The translations under genes and the position numbers were made by a program. The notes below the pieces were generated by a model. It was not told where the DNA came from. It did no database searches and saw only the letters and a program-made list of their open reading frames with translations. A stretch of 64,000 nt of DNA from Aestuariibaculum marinum (GTDB taxonomy: Bacteria > Bacteroidota > Bacteroidia > Flavobacteriales > Flavobacteriaceae). How positions within the stretch are numbered: the stretch's first letter is position 1; each line of letters starts with the position of its first letter. Below, piece after piece: positions 18,990 to 28,525 of the stretch. The stretch lies in the NCBI RefSeq assembly GCF_014596975.1, contig NZ_JACVXD010000004.1:124001-188000 (forward strand). Direction: 5' to 3'.

Positions 18990-21794
18990 ATGCGTAAATT
19001 TTTAATATTCATTTTAACAGGAATTATTTCCTTTTCAGGGTTTTCACAAAACACTTTAGATTTAACTCAGGAGGTTCCGTTCGATAATACGATAAGAAGG
19101 GGAGTACTTTCAAACGGATTAACCTATTACATTAAACATAACGAACTACCAAAAGATAAAACCAGTTTTTATTTGTATCAAAATGTAGGTGCCGTTTTAG
19201 AAAACGATAAGCAAAACGGTTTGGCTCATTTTTTAGAGCATATGGCTTTTAATGGAACTACACATTTTCCGGGCAATACAGTAATAGACTGGTTAGAAAA
19301 AAAGGGAGTGAAGTTTGGTAAAGAAATTAATGCCTATACATCAACCAACGAAACGGTGTATAATTTAAGTGAGGTACCTACAGTTAATGAAAAGGTTATT
19401 GATTCCTGTTTGTTGATTTTAAGCGACTGGTGTAACGAATTATCATTAACAGATGAAGAAATCGACGCCGAGCGTAAGGTGATTCAAGAAGAATGGAGAC
19501 AGCGTTACAATGCGAATTACCGATTAGATAAACAGCTTAAAGGTGTTAAGTATAATCATAGTATTTATTCAAAGCGTGACGCTTTAGGCAGTATGGATGT
19601 GGTTAAAAGTTTTAAGTATAAAGCTTTAAGAGATTTTTATCACGATTGGTACCGTACCGATTTACAGGCGATTGGTATTGTAGGTGACTTTGATGTCGAT
19701 GTAATGGAAGAAAAAGTAAAAACCTTGTTTTCTAAAATCCCCGCCATTAAAAATCCTAAAGAGCGTAAATATGTGACTATCCCGGATAACGAAAAACCAT
19801 TATATAAAGTTGCAACCGATAAGGAAGTTAAAAATGTAGGATTGACTTTAGAAATCAGACAGTTTTATAAAAAGGATAATTCACTAGCACAGCAACGCGA
19901 AAATTTTGTGCATACGTTTTTTAACAGTCTAATGAATGCGCGTTATAAAGAAGCCATTATGAAAGGTAAAACATCTTTTAAATCAGCTCGTGCATTGTAT
20001 GGAGATTTTGAGAAAAATTACAAAGCCTTTAATTTAAATCTTTCAGCGAATGAAGGTGAAGTAGAAAATGCTTTTAAAGCAGTATACACCGAATTGCATC
20101 GTGTGGTACAACACGGTTTTACTCAGGGTGAAATAGACCGTTTAAAGGCTAAAATGCTTCAAAATAATGAAAATTGGTTACTGAATGGGGAAACGACAAC
20201 TTCCGATAGCTATGCCAAGCGTATTAAAAATACGTTTTTAGATGGTTTAGCTTTTCCAACCTACGAGTTTGGATATAATTTTTCGAAATCAGTAATTCCA
20301 ACCATTAGCAAAGAAGAAGTATCGGCATTAGCAAAGCAATACTTAACAGAAAAAAACCGTGTGTTTACAATTACCGCACCCGAAAAGGAAAATCTACAAG
20401 TACCTACGTTGAATCAAATTCAGTCTATTATGGCTGAGGTTGAAAATAGTAAATTGGAGCCTTACGTCGACCAGTTTCCAACAGATATGGTTTTGTTGGA
20501 CTCTTTACCTGCAGGTGGAAAGATTATTGGAGAAAAACTTAATAGAGGATTTAAGGCTGTAGAATGGCAATTGTCTAATGGGGCTAAAGTGGTTTATAAG
20601 TTCAATAATGCACATAAAGGACACATCGAACTTAATGCCGTTAGTCAAGGAGGAGCTTCTGTGTACGATGTTAAAGATATTCCGTCGTTACAGGCGGTAA
20701 GTTTGGTAAACAGGTTTGGTATAGGTGATTTAGATCCGTTAACCTACAGTAAGGTCATGGTCGATAATTCAGCAAAATCTAATGTGAGTTTAGAAACCTA
20801 TAACGAGCGTATTACTGCTAGTGCATCAATAAAAGATGTGGAATCCATGTTTCAATTGGTTTTCATGCGTTTTGAAACTCCTAGATTTGATGAGGCTAAG
20901 TTTAATGAATTGATGACTGGTAATTATAATAGTTTAAACAGTCCTGTTCAAAATCCGAATACGGTAATGAACAATACCTATAAAACATTAGTGGCAAATG
21001 GCGATCCGCGTTATTTTGAGTTCAATAAAGCATATTTGGATCAAATTCATTTCAATAGAATGAAAGAAATTTATGGAGAACGCTTTAGCAATGCAGCCGA
21101 TTTCACCTTTTATTTAATTGGAGATGTGCCTTTCAATACCGTTAAGACGATGGTTGAAACCTACATTGGTGCTCTTGAAGGAAAAAATAATAAAGAAACT
21201 TATAAACCATTAGACGATTATTTTCCGAAAGGATTTAATAAACATCGTGTGGAGATACCAATGGAAGCGCCAAGAGCTATGGTTGTTATAAAAATGGAAG
21301 AGAATGTCGATTATGATCGTGAAACCATCATGCATCACAATATTTTAGGAGATATTCTTAATATCCGTTTTATTGAAAATATCCGGGAAAAGGAAGGTGG
21401 CGTGTACACCATTTCGGTAAACGCCGGAGATACTCGTTTGCCATCACCTAAATTAAATATGGATATATCATTTAGTTGTGATCCAAATAATGCCGAACAT
21501 TTAAATGATTTGGTGTATAATGAATTAAAACAGATTCAAAATGAAGTAAAACAATCCGATTTAGATAAGGTGGTCGAGAATTTAAAGAAAACCAGACCAC
21601 TTATGAAACAGTCAAACGCATATTGGATGAAAACTTTGGAAACCTATTATAATTACGGTGAAAACATGATGGCTCCAGAATATTATGATGCCATTTTAGA
21701 CAAAGTAACAACCGATGATATTAAGAAAGCTGCACAAAGCTTTTTTAATAGCGCTAATACTTTAGATATTATATTTATACCAGAAGATAAGTAG
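18990..21794 (+). CDS. Secreted M16-family zinc metallopeptidase (second of two)
   Basis: A 934-residue exported peptidase. The ATG at 18990 gives a signal peptide (FLIFILTGIISFSGFSQ); an in-frame TTG 9 bp upstream is possible. The zinc motif is H80-E83-H84 (AHFLEH), with the third ligand in VIQEEW (about E167-E168). It belongs to the longer PqqL-like group of M16 peptidases (about 930 residues), and differs clearly from the 909-residue enzyme encoded upstream. PqqL-like enzymes degrade imported protein substrates in the periplasm, which fits peptide processing. No promoter was seen between it and the thioredoxin genes. Confidence 0.93.
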   Translation: MRKFLIFILTGIISFSGFSQNTLDLTQEVPFDNTIRRGVLSNGLTYYIKHNELPKDKTSFYLYQNVGAVLENDKQNGLAHFLEHMAFNGTTHFPGNTVIDWLEKKGVKFGKEINAYTSTNETVYNLSEVPTVNEKVIDSCLLILSDWCNELSLTDEEIDAERKVIQEEWRQRYNANYRLDKQLKGVKYNHSIYSKRDALGSMDVVKSFKYKALRDFYHDWYRTDLQAIGIVGDFDVDVMEEKVKTLFSKIPAIKNPKERKYVTIPDNEKPLYKVATDKEVKNVGLTLEIRQFYKKDNSLAQQRENFVHTFFNSLMNARYKEAIMKGKTSFKSARALYGDFEKNYKAFNLNLSANEGEVENAFKAVYTELHRVVQHGFTQGEIDRLKAKMLQNNENWLLNGETTTSDSYAKRIKNTFLDGLAFPTYEFGYNFSKSVIPTISKEEVSALAKQYLTEKNRVFTITAPEKENLQVPTLNQIQSIMAEVENSKLEPYVDQFPTDMVLLDSLPAGGKIIGEKLNRGFKAVEWQLSNGAKVVYKFNNAHKGHIELNAVSQGGASVYDVKDIPSLQAVSLVNRFGIGDLDPLTYSKVMVDNSAKSNVSLETYNERITASASIKDVESMFQLVFMRFETPRFDEAKFNELMTGNYNSLNSPVQNPNTVMNNTYKTLVANGDPRYFEFNKAYLDQIHFNRMKEIYGERFSNAADFTFYLIGDVPFNTVKTMVETYIGALEGKNNKETYKPLDDYFPKGFNKHRVEIPMEAPRAMVVIKMEENVDYDRETIMHHNILGDILNIRFIENIREKEGGVYTISVNAGDTRLPSPKLNMDISFSCDPNNAEHLNDLVYNELKQIQNEVKQSDLDKVVENLKKTRPLMKQSNAYWMKTLETYYNYGENMMAPEYYDAILDKVTTDDIKKAAQSFFNSANTLDIIFIPEDK

Positions 21795-21821
21795 TTTATA
21801 AATCGTTTAATCGTAGTTGAC

Positions 21822-21855
21822 AAAAAAAGCCAGTGCATTTGCACTGGCTTTTTTG
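21822..21855. terminator. Bidirectional rho-independent terminator
   Basis: A perfect stem (AAAAAGCCAGTGCA, loop TTT, and its complement), flanked by A and T runs, lies between the M16 gene (+) and the converging membrane-protein gene (-). Confidence 0.93.
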
Positions 21856-21872
21856 ATTTTGTTTTTAGCAAA

Positions 21873-22286
21873 TTAAAGTGCTTTATGATTAAGTTCTTTA
21901 ATTATACGTTCTTTTGTAGGGTGCAACAGAATTAAATAAAACACTATAAGTATACCAAACAGTATAAAATCTTCCTTTAATATTAATATTATGAAAGCAG
22001 CACCTTCAAGTATAGCCCAACGAACGATGGCTGCTGTTTGATATATGGCCATATTATCTTCTAACTTAGGTTTTAGCTCAGCCGATTTTAATTGCGATTT
22101 AAAAAGGAAGTTACTTAAAAGGTATGCGCCAATAGGTACTAATAGGTATAAAATTGAATTTTGATTAATTTCCGGTAGCTCGAAAATCTTAGTAGAACTC
22201 CAGTTGCCTAATACGTAATACGCTACTATAACACCTGCACAAATGCCAAAATGTATAATTTTAATCGTCTTTAACTTTTCATTCAT
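21873..22286 (-). CDS. Small membrane protein, four predicted helices, unknown function
   Basis: A 137-residue integral membrane protein. Hydrophobic segments lie at about 9-27, 44-62, 85-103 and 106-122. A polar stretch (KSQLKSAELKPKLEDN) after helix 2 looks cytoplasmic. The same architecture is common as an unnamed protein in Flavobacteriaceae. The downstream neighbour in the operon direction is a terminator shared with the M16 gene. No catalytic motif is seen. Confidence 0.65.
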   Translation of the reverse strand: MNEKLKTIKIIHFGICAGVIVAYYVLGNWSSTKIFELPEINQNSILYLLVPIGAYLLSNFLFKSQLKSAELKPKLEDNMAIYQTAAIVRWAILEGAAFIILILKEDFILFGILIVFYLILLHPTKERIIKELNHKAL

Positions 22287-22309
22287 GGGATATTGAGTTA
22301 TGTTACTTA

Positions 22310-22693
22310 TTAAGCAGATATACTTTCTTTTTTCAAGGCTTTATTTGCAGCTTTAAAACTTAATCCAACAAATATTAAAATAACACCAAAAGTTAAATAA
22401 TCCCAGTTAGCAGGTAAACGGTTTCTTCCCATTTCTGAAAATAATACATTTAAAATATTTCCAATGATAAAGCCAAACCCAGAGATAAAAAATAACTTGT
22501 TCAACAAAATTAATAGTAAATTGATTTCCACTTTGGGAGCGTTATCTACTTTGTTAATAAACTTATCTTTCAAAAAATTGATGATAAGAATAATGGTATA
22601 AATTAAAATTACTGCAATAACAAGTTTTACAAAAAGGAGGGTGTAAGTGTTTAAAATATTGCTATTTAGATTGAATGCTTCCGAAGTTTTCAT
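22310..22693 (-). CDS. Small membrane protein, three predicted helices, unknown function
   Basis: A 127-residue protein with hydrophobic segments at about 16-41, 55-85 and 96-115, and a basic C-terminus (KAANKALKKESISA). It lies 23 bp upstream of the previous membrane-protein gene on the same strand and is probably cotranscribed with it. I do not recognise the family. Confidence 0.6.
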   Translation of the reverse strand: MKTSEAFNLNSNILNTYTLLFVKLVIAVILIYTIILIINFLKDKFINKVDNAPKVEINLLLILLNKLFFISGFGFIIGNILNVLFSEMGRNRLPANWDYLTFGVILIFVGLSFKAANKALKKESISA

Positions 22694-22785
22694 TAGTTGT
22701 ATTGAAATTTCATGATTAGTTAAGCCAACTAATATAGGATAATTTTAGAATGTAGGAATTGTTTCTTGTACAAAAAGGAAAAACC

Positions 22786-23211
22786 TTAATTTTTAAAAAG
22801 ACTTTTAATGATATTTATTGGGTAGACTATTTGGCTAAAAAGTACAATAAACGAAACCAGATAAATGGCATTAGTTAAATGGTCGCCAGCATTGTATTGC
22901 ATAATAGAAACTCTAAGGCATATGGATATAATCCAAATGGTGAATATGCCTCCAAATGTTAAGGTTATGTGCAGAATACTTAAGGGTTGGTATAAGCATT
23001 TTTCAGCTTTATGCATAATCCAGTATCCTAAACCCATAAATGCAAAAGCAATAGTTATTGATAGAAATAATTGAAAGCGACTGAAAATATAATAGGTGTC
23101 GTATACATTAAACTGCATGGTATCGTTTCTACTATATGCTGCGTTTAAAATAATGATTGGTATTGAAAGCCAAAATACCAGATAGGGTCGGTCTAATAGT
23201 TTGTACAACAT
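22786..23211 (-). CDS. Small four-helix membrane protein resembling a fragment of haem-copper oxidase subunit I
   Basis: A 141-residue membrane protein from the ATG at 23211; a TTG at 23268 would add a hydrophilic stretch. Four hydrophobic segments are visible. The loop MQFNVYDTYYIFSRFQ recalls the HDTYYVVAHFH segment of cytochrome c oxidase subunit I, and the protein is followed by a helix pair. The metal-binding histidines expected there are absent (FSRFQ in place of AHFHY). It is therefore not a functional oxidase subunit. Function unknown. Confidence 0.55.
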   Translation of the reverse strand: MLYKLLDRPYLVFWLSIPIIILNAAYSRNDTMQFNVYDTYYIFSRFQLFLSITIAFAFMGLGYWIMHKAEKCLYQPLSILHITLTFGGIFTIWIISICLRVSIMQYNAGDHLTNAIYLVSFIVLFSQIVYPINIIKSLFKN

Positions 23212-23358
23212 GTCAAGTAGGTTTTGGTTAGGGTTAGGGGTGTTTGATTTTATACATTCACAAACCAAAAGTAAAAAACACGACAGTATTTTCGTATAAT
23301 ATGTTAATATTTTCGTTAAACGGTAGATAGTAACATCGTTAAGATGTAATTTGTTGAA

Positions 23359-23976
23359 TTATTTCAGGTTTTCAACAATGGTACGAAAGGTTAAATTTAC
23401 CCTTGGAGTTTTAATGAGTTTAGTCGGTGGAAGTCTATGTAGCCAGTGGGTTTGTGTGTCATCTTTCATAATGAGTAAGCTGCCATGTTCTAAAATCAAT
23501 TCAATTTTTTTCTTAGTGTCTTTGTGCTTAAAAGCAAATTTACGCTCGGCACCAAAACTTAAAGAGGCAATAGCGCCGTTCTTTTTTAAATCTTTTTCAC
23601 CATCGCTATGCCAGGCCATGCCTTCACTGCCGTCGTGATAAAGATTAAGTAGGCAGGAGTTAAAGGTTTCACCTGTTTTTTGTTCAATTAAGGTTTTTAA
23701 GTCTAATAAACTTTTAGTCCACGGTAGAGCATGTTTTGTGGTATTCGAATACGTGTAAGAAAATGTTTTTTCGCCGTACCAAGCTACTTTGCGTTTAGTT
23801 ATAATCCGTTTTCCAAAAATAATAGCTTCATCGTTTCGCCATTCTATATCCTCTAAAAGATGGTTTAGATAGTTGTCGGCAGCTTTTTTATTTAAAATAT
23901 AGCCATAGTAGTTTACGGTTCCATCGTATGGAAGCCAGTTTTTAGAATGGTTTATTTCTGGTTCAAAAAGATTCAT
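23359..23976 (-). CDS. AlkB-type 2-oxoglutarate/Fe(II) dioxygenase (nucleic acid dealkylation)
   Basis: A 205-residue cytoplasmic enzyme of the ALKBH2/3-like type. The iron triad is visible: H123 and D125 in AWHSDGE and H180 in HWLHRLPP. The 2-oxoglutarate-binding arginines are R192 and R198 in PRVNLTFR. The substrate-lid region carries TYSNTTKHALPW. Enzymes of this family oxidatively remove methyl or etheno adducts from DNA or RNA. Its gene starts 3 bp after the GNAT gene stop, forming a tight operon with the two genes upstream. Confidence 0.93.
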   Translation of the reverse strand: MNLFEPEINHSKNWLPYDGTVNYYGYILNKKAADNYLNHLLEDIEWRNDEAIIFGKRIITKRKVAWYGEKTFSYTYSNTTKHALPWTKSLLDLKTLIEQKTGETFNSCLLNLYHDGSEGMAWHSDGEKDLKKNGAIASLSFGAERKFAFKHKDTKKKIELILEHGSLLIMKDDTQTHWLHRLPPTKLIKTPRVNLTFRTIVENLK

Positions 23977-23979
23977 AGC

Positions 23980-24483
23980 TTATAAAATAGTCTTCTCATA
24001 TAGATTATAAGTCGAAAGCGGTAAGGTTTTCTCACCAACTTTATTAAAGCCTAAGTTTTCGTAATATTTGCAGAGTTTCGGGTTTTTAGAATCGGCATCC
24101 AAACGAAGAAATTTACGTTGCTTACTTTTTGCCTGTCCTGCAACAGCTTCTAAAACTAGTTTACCCAGGCCAGAACCATTATAGGCTTCTTTTACTATTA
24201 ACGAATGCACATACAAAGCAGGTTCCTTTTGTTCTCCCCAATATAAAATATCTTCATTTAAAATACGAACCATGCCTATTGTAGCATGGTTCGTATTTTT
24301 TATAAAAAAGTATTCGTTCTTGTTAATACCGTCTTGAACCCATTCAGTTTTTTCAGCTGGTGGATTTTTCCAATATTGCCAATGATCGATGTGTTTCTTG
24401 GCAATTTTTTCAGCAGCCTCTTTAAATAAGTTTAAAACGGTTGGTAATTCATCATGGAGCACTTGATGAAAGGTTATTGTCAT
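23980..24483 (-). CDS. GNAT-family N-acetyltransferase
   Basis: A 167-residue acetyltransferase. The acetyl-CoA binding core is seen as LIVKEAYNGSGLGKLVLEAV (about residues 92-111), followed by KFLRLDADSKNPKLCKYYENLGF, the usual beta5-alpha4 segment. Its substrate is unknown. It sits 5 bp downstream of the exported-protein gene and 3 bp upstream of the AlkB-type gene. Confidence 0.88.
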   Translation of the reverse strand: MTITFHQVLHDELPTVLNLFKEAAEKIAKKHIDHWQYWKNPPAEKTEWVQDGINKNEYFFIKNTNHATIGMVRILNEDILYWGEQKEPALYVHSLIVKEAYNGSGLGKLVLEAVAGQAKSKQRKFLRLDADSKNPKLCKYYENLGFNKVGEKTLPLSTYNLYEKTIL

Positions 24484-24488
24484 TTAAG

Positions 24489-24890
24489 TTATTTTTTCTT
24501 GTTGCCTTTGCCAGGATTGTTCTTTTTATCGTTACCGGAACTGCCTTTAAACTTTTTGCCTTTATACTTTACCAGATGGTCGTTATTGTATTTTTGTGGC
24601 GAATCGCTATTCAAATCTAACTCTATTTTAGCCGCTCTACCTAAGTCGAAACTAGCATATAACGAAGGTAACTTAGCACTTACACGCCAATTATCACCAC
24701 TTAAATAAATATATGAATTCTTCTGTAAATCGTAATAGAAGTTACGGTCTGGAAAGTATATGTGTCTGGTTTTTGCATTATACCCATGTGCCGGAGCCCA
24801 TTTTGGTGGCTGGCTGTAGCCTTCAAAAGAGAAGGAGAGGGTTAAAGCTAAAAAGAAAATAAATGTAAGTAATCCGTGTTTTGTTTTCAT
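24489..24890 (-). CDS. Exported protein with lysine/glycine-rich tail, unknown function
   Basis: A 133-residue protein with a signal peptide (LLTFIFFLALTLSFSFEGYS, cleavage near residue 26). The central part (PPKWAPAHGYNAKTRHIYFP near residue 30, then YYDLQKNSYIYLSGDNWRVS) resembles a short all-beta domain found in small exported Bacteroidota proteins. The last 20 residues are a basic GNDKKNNPGKGNKKK tail. First gene of an operon with the GNAT and AlkB-type genes. The role is unknown. Confidence 0.65.
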   Translation of the reverse strand: MKTKHGLLTFIFFLALTLSFSFEGYSQPPKWAPAHGYNAKTRHIYFPDRNFYYDLQKNSYIYLSGDNWRVSAKLPSLYASFDLGRAAKIELDLNSDSPQKYNNDHLVKYKGKKFKGSSGNDKKNNPGKGNKKK

Positions 24891-25002
24891 TTTCTGTTAA
24901 TTTTATGGGGTTAACTGTTTTTTTGTGGTTACAATATTTTAATTGTATTACCTGTAACATCTAAATTTGGGGCTTTAAATGGAAAAACTAAGATAGTTAA
25001 TT

Positions 25003-26307
25003 TTAATGTATTTTTTGGCTTAGCCGTTTTTCAGTTTTCTTGTAAAGGTATTCCATAATAAAACATACGGCAATAATGGTAATAGCGATAATAACACCTA
25101 TGAGGTTAGAATTGAATTGCTGACTAATTAAAATTACAAGGGCAACCATGCAAAGGATGAAGCCTAAAAAAGGAATGATTTTATTTCCGTTAATGGCTTT
25201 CGAAAGTTTAAAACCTACATAATTAACCACTCCAAAAATGAGTAGGAAACCAACGCTTCCAGCAGTTGAAATACTTTCAAGTTTTAATACGTTTACTAAA
25301 ATTAAAGTGCTTATAGAGGTAATTAGTAACCCAATAGGTTGATTCCAGAGTTTCGATAAAAAGTGATGAGGTAGTTCGTCGTCTTCAGCAATTTCATAAT
25401 TCACGCGACTACCACCATACAATGAGGCATTAATAGCAGAAAAGGTTGAGATTAATGCAGCAATAGTTATGATGCTAAACCCTATTTTACCGAGCATAGG
25501 TTTGGCAGCTTCAGCTAAAGCATAATCTTGTGCATCGGCAATTTGTTTAAAAGGTAAAGATCCAACTGTAACGAAAGCAATAATAATATACAGGATAATG
25601 ACAAAAATAACCGAGTAATAATAGGCTTTCGGTATGTTTTTAACTGGGTTTACAATATCGGGAGCAGCATTAGCAATCAGTTCAAAACCTTCATAAGCCA
25701 CAAAAATAACCATGCCTCCTGCAAATAATTTTACCGGAGTTTCCCATTCAGAAATCGCTAATTGTGTCATATTGGGGTTTCTAAATAATCCATAGATACC
25801 AATACCAATAAAGCCAAGAAGTATAATGAGCTTTATAATAACAGCATAAGATTCTATTTTGCCAACCACAGTAATACTGTAATAATTTATAGCAGTGGCT
25901 AAGGCGATTATGGCACTTGCGTAAATATGAAAATCTAATATTTTACTGGTTGTTAAGGTGAAAAGGTTAGGGGCATGCGAACCAAATGCCGAAGCATAGA
26001 GCGAGAGCATGATAATATAACTTACCCAAAGTAAATTATTCATAGCACCACTAAAGACCGATTTACCAAACCCTTGATTTATGAACTTAACCGTACCGCC
26101 GCGGTCAGGATAAGCTTTAGAAAGGTTAACATAACTATACGAGGTGATTAATGCCAATAATCCAGCCAGTAAAAAGGCAACAGGTGTTCCGCCTTTAGCC
26201 AAAGATACGGCAAGCCCTAATACCGCAAAAATACCACCGCCTACCATACCGCCTATACCAATAGATATGGCTTCTTTAAGTCCAATGTTAGTCTTAGACT
26301 TTCCCAT
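25003..26307 (-). CDS. APC-family amino acid permease
   Basis: A 434-residue inner-membrane transporter with about 12 hydrophobic segments. The first helix carries the APC signature (GIGGMVGGGIFAVLGLAVSL, residues 16-35), the unwound substrate-binding stretch of the LeuT fold. Another conserved segment is VAYEGFELIANAAPDIVNP near residue 200. It probably moves amino acids or polyamines by proton symport. Its ATG is 3 bp after the stop of the HAD-phosphatase gene, so the two form an operon. Confidence 0.92.
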   Translation of the reverse strand: MGKSKTNIGLKEAISIGIGGMVGGGIFAVLGLAVSLAKGGTPVAFLLAGLLALITSYSYVNLSKAYPDRGGTVKFINQGFGKSVFSGAMNNLLWVSYIIMLSLYASAFGSHAPNLFTLTTSKILDFHIYASAIIALATAINYYSITVVGKIESYAVIIKLIILLGFIGIGIYGLFRNPNMTQLAISEWETPVKLFAGGMVIFVAYEGFELIANAAPDIVNPVKNIPKAYYYSVIFVIILYIIIAFVTVGSLPFKQIADAQDYALAEAAKPMLGKIGFSIITIAALISTFSAINASLYGGSRVNYEIAEDDELPHHFLSKLWNQPIGLLITSISTLILVNVLKLESISTAGSVGFLLIFGVVNYVGFKLSKAINGNKIIPFLGFILCMVALVILISQQFNSNLIGVIIAITIIAVCFIMEYLYKKTEKRLSQKIH

Positions 26308-26310
26308 TAT

Positions 26311-27348
26311 TTAGTCATTAGGGTAGACTTTATTCCATTCGGTTTTCATATCAATAATGGTCCATCCGCGTCTCAAGGCGACTTCCATGCCTTTTTCTAA
26401 CGTTCCCATAGCGGTATGTTCATCGTATAAAAACTCGCGATCGCCATCGGTATGATTTACATAAATTAGGAGATGAGGTAACGGATTTGCAGTGTCACAA
26501 TACTGCATCATTTCCAAATCCCCATCAGAGTTTCCTCCAATTAATATGGGTTTTTTACCAATAAACTTACTAATGGCAATCACTTTACCTTCATGGTCGT
26601 CGTTGAAGTCAAAATCTCTCGTTTGTACCACCGTTATAGAATCTCCTTGTTTTAAAACGTCTCTTTTAAAGGAAGAACCAATAATCTGTTCTTTAGGAAT
26701 ACCATAAATCTTAGGGGCCCATGCTCGCATAAATTCCTGACTGCCACCTGAAACAATGTATATTTTAAATTGATGAGCCCTCAAATAATCTAATAGCTCC
26801 AGCATGGGCTGATAAACCAGTTCTGTATATGGTTTTTTCATAACCGGATGTTTCGCAGAGGACAGCCAATCGGTTACAACGGTATCAAAATGATCTACAT
26901 TTTGTGTGGCCTGTGCGGTACCTACAAGTTTAAGAACATCTGCGGTATGAAATGTTTTTATAGTTTCAAGGTCATCTTCAATAACGGCTTTAAAAGGCAT
27001 TTCATTGCTCCATTCCGGATGATCTTTAGCTAATTCCTTAATTCTATCTAACACAAAAAAGATTTGGGAAGGTAATGGTTGTTCTACCCAAAGCGTACCA
27101 TCATTGTCAAAACAGGCAATACGGTCTTCCGGTTTTACATAACTATTACTTGTAGAGTCTGAAATAGTTTCTACGAACGTAATAATATCAGTTTTTGAAG
27201 TGCCTTCGTTAAAGGATGGCAAGGCGTCAATTACTTCTGTAACTGTGTTTGTACTGTTGCTTTTATTTTGTTGTTTACAAGACCAATTTAAATGTGATGC
27301 TGCCAGTAAAACAAAAAGTAAGATGGCATTTTTAGAAAAGGATTTCAT
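26311..27348 (-). CDS. Exported HAD-superfamily phosphatase
   Basis: A 345-residue HAD hydrolase with an N-terminal signal (FVLLAASHLNWSC, Cys24, a possible lipoprotein). HAD motif I is D81-N-D83-G-T (IACFDNDGTLW), motif II is IYIVSGGSQEF, and motif IV is LIGGNSDGDLEMM. It resembles phosphoserine-phosphatase-like members. Placement outside the cytoplasm is suggested by the signal. Its gene is 3 bp upstream of an amino-acid permease, so it may dephosphorylate a nutrient that is then imported; that is inference. Confidence 0.85.
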   Translation of the reverse strand: MKSFSKNAILLFVLLAASHLNWSCKQQNKSNSTNTVTEVIDALPSFNEGTSKTDIITFVETISDSTSNSYVKPEDRIACFDNDGTLWVEQPLPSQIFFVLDRIKELAKDHPEWSNEMPFKAVIEDDLETIKTFHTADVLKLVGTAQATQNVDHFDTVVTDWLSSAKHPVMKKPYTELVYQPMLELLDYLRAHQFKIYIVSGGSQEFMRAWAPKIYGIPKEQIIGSSFKRDVLKQGDSITVVQTRDFDFNDDHEGKVIAISKFIGKKPILIGGNSDGDLEMMQYCDTANPLPHLLIYVNHTDGDREFLYDEHTAMGTLEKGMEVALRRGWTIIDMKTEWNKVYPND

Positions 27349-27436
27349 GATTTTTATAGAATAGGTATTCCATAAAGATAAAAGAAAAATAAGAATTAAC
27401 CTATACTCTTTGAGGACTATACGCTGTATGCTTAAA

Positions 27437-27787
27437 TTATGTTCTTAATATTTTTTCCATGGACTTACCTCTGGCGAGTTCATCAATAAGCTTATCGAGA
27501 TACCGAATTTTTTGCATTAAAGGGTCTTCAATATCCTCCACGCGGTAACCGCAAATCACTCCGGTAATTTTAGAAACATTTGGATTAAGCTGAGGTGCTT
27601 CATTAAAGAAGGTCTCAAAATCGGTTTTGTTCTTTAGTATGTTTTCGAAATCAGTGTTATTATAACCTGTTAACCAGAAAATAATAGTGTCCACGTCTTC
27701 TTTGGTGCGTCCTTTTTTCTCGGCCTTATTTATATAGTGCGGATAAACACTGGCAAACGCCATAGAGAATATTTTATGCTTGTTCAT
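27437..27787 (-). CDS. DUF2200 family protein
   Basis: A 116-residue cytoplasmic protein. The ATG at 27787 is chosen because it begins the family signature ([20 protein letters not shown]) and starts 4 bp after the upstream gene ends; longer reading would overlap that gene. The rest ([18 protein letters not shown], then [20 protein letters not shown]) matches DUF2200, a family of unknown function. It pairs with a YdeI-like gene, a common arrangement. Confidence 0.88.
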   Translation of the reverse strand: MNKHKIFSMAFASVYPHYINKAEKKGRTKEDVDTIIFWLTGYNNTDFENILKNKTDFETFFNEAPQLNPNVSKITGVICGYRVEDIEDPLMQKIRYLDKLIDELARGKSMEKILRT

Positions 27788-27791
27788 GGTT

Positions 27792-28433
27792 TTATCTTTT
27801 TCTTGATGAATATTTATCGTGAAGCCCAATGCCATTTAGAATATTATCAGCACATTTTTCAATACGTGATAATCGTGTTGCAGACTGTTTAGCTCCTGAA
27901 AAGTAAAGAATATAACCGCGTTGCCTGCCAGGGGTTAACGATTCAAATGCTGATTTTAATACCGGATCTTCATCAAACTTTTGTTTGAGTTCTTCCGGTA
28001 GTGGCTCCGGCTCCTTTTTGAAGGGAATGCTTAAACCTTGTTTTTCAATTTCTATAGCTTCAAAAATATAAGCTTTAATATCAGGTGCCAGAGTTTTAAC
28101 TTGCTCGTTATCCGTAAATTTTAAGAGTCGAACAGCTTGTGAGTTTGGGCCGGGAGGAACCAGCAAACTTTTGGTGTCTTTTATTAAAACGCCTTTAAAA
28201 AAACTTATGCAGCAAAAGTTTTTATAAGCACTTAGCATGATAACGTTAGTGTTGTTGTAGGTGTAACAGGGTACACCCCATTTACAGGTTTCGGTTAATC
28301 CACATTCTAAAATAATATGACGTAATGCGATAAGTTCGCTATCCCAATTATGGACTTTACAATCCGGAGTGCTCGCAAGTGAGCATCTACCGCAGCCATC
28401 AATAAAATAGGTTTTTACATCGGTAGTCATCAT
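27792..28433 (-). CDS. YdeI/OmpD-associated (OmdA) family protein with DUF1801 domain
   Basis: A 213-residue protein. The N-terminal DUF1801 domain covers about 25-130 ([36 protein letters not shown]). The C-terminal OmdA segment covers about 140-205 ([40 protein letters not shown]). Members are described as linked to bacteriocin or peptide resistance in some bacteria, but the biochemical function is not established. A tight operon with the DUF2200 gene follows. Confidence 0.88.
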   Translation of the reverse strand: MMTTDVKTYFIDGCGRCSLASTPDCKVHNWDSELIALRHIILECGLTETCKWGVPCYTYNNTNVIMLSAYKNFCCISFFKGVLIKDTKSLLVPPGPNSQAVRLLKFTDNEQVKTLAPDIKAYIFEAIEIEKQGLSIPFKKEPEPLPEELKQKFDEDPVLKSAFESLTPGRQRGYILYFSGAKQSATRLSRIEKCADNILNGIGLHDKYSSRKR

Positions 28434-28525
28434 GATTTGTAGTATTTGAAAACTAAGATACTAACTTAATCACTTATAAAAAAGCCTTAATGGGAGTAGA
28501 GATATGGCTAAAAACTTTATAAAAC

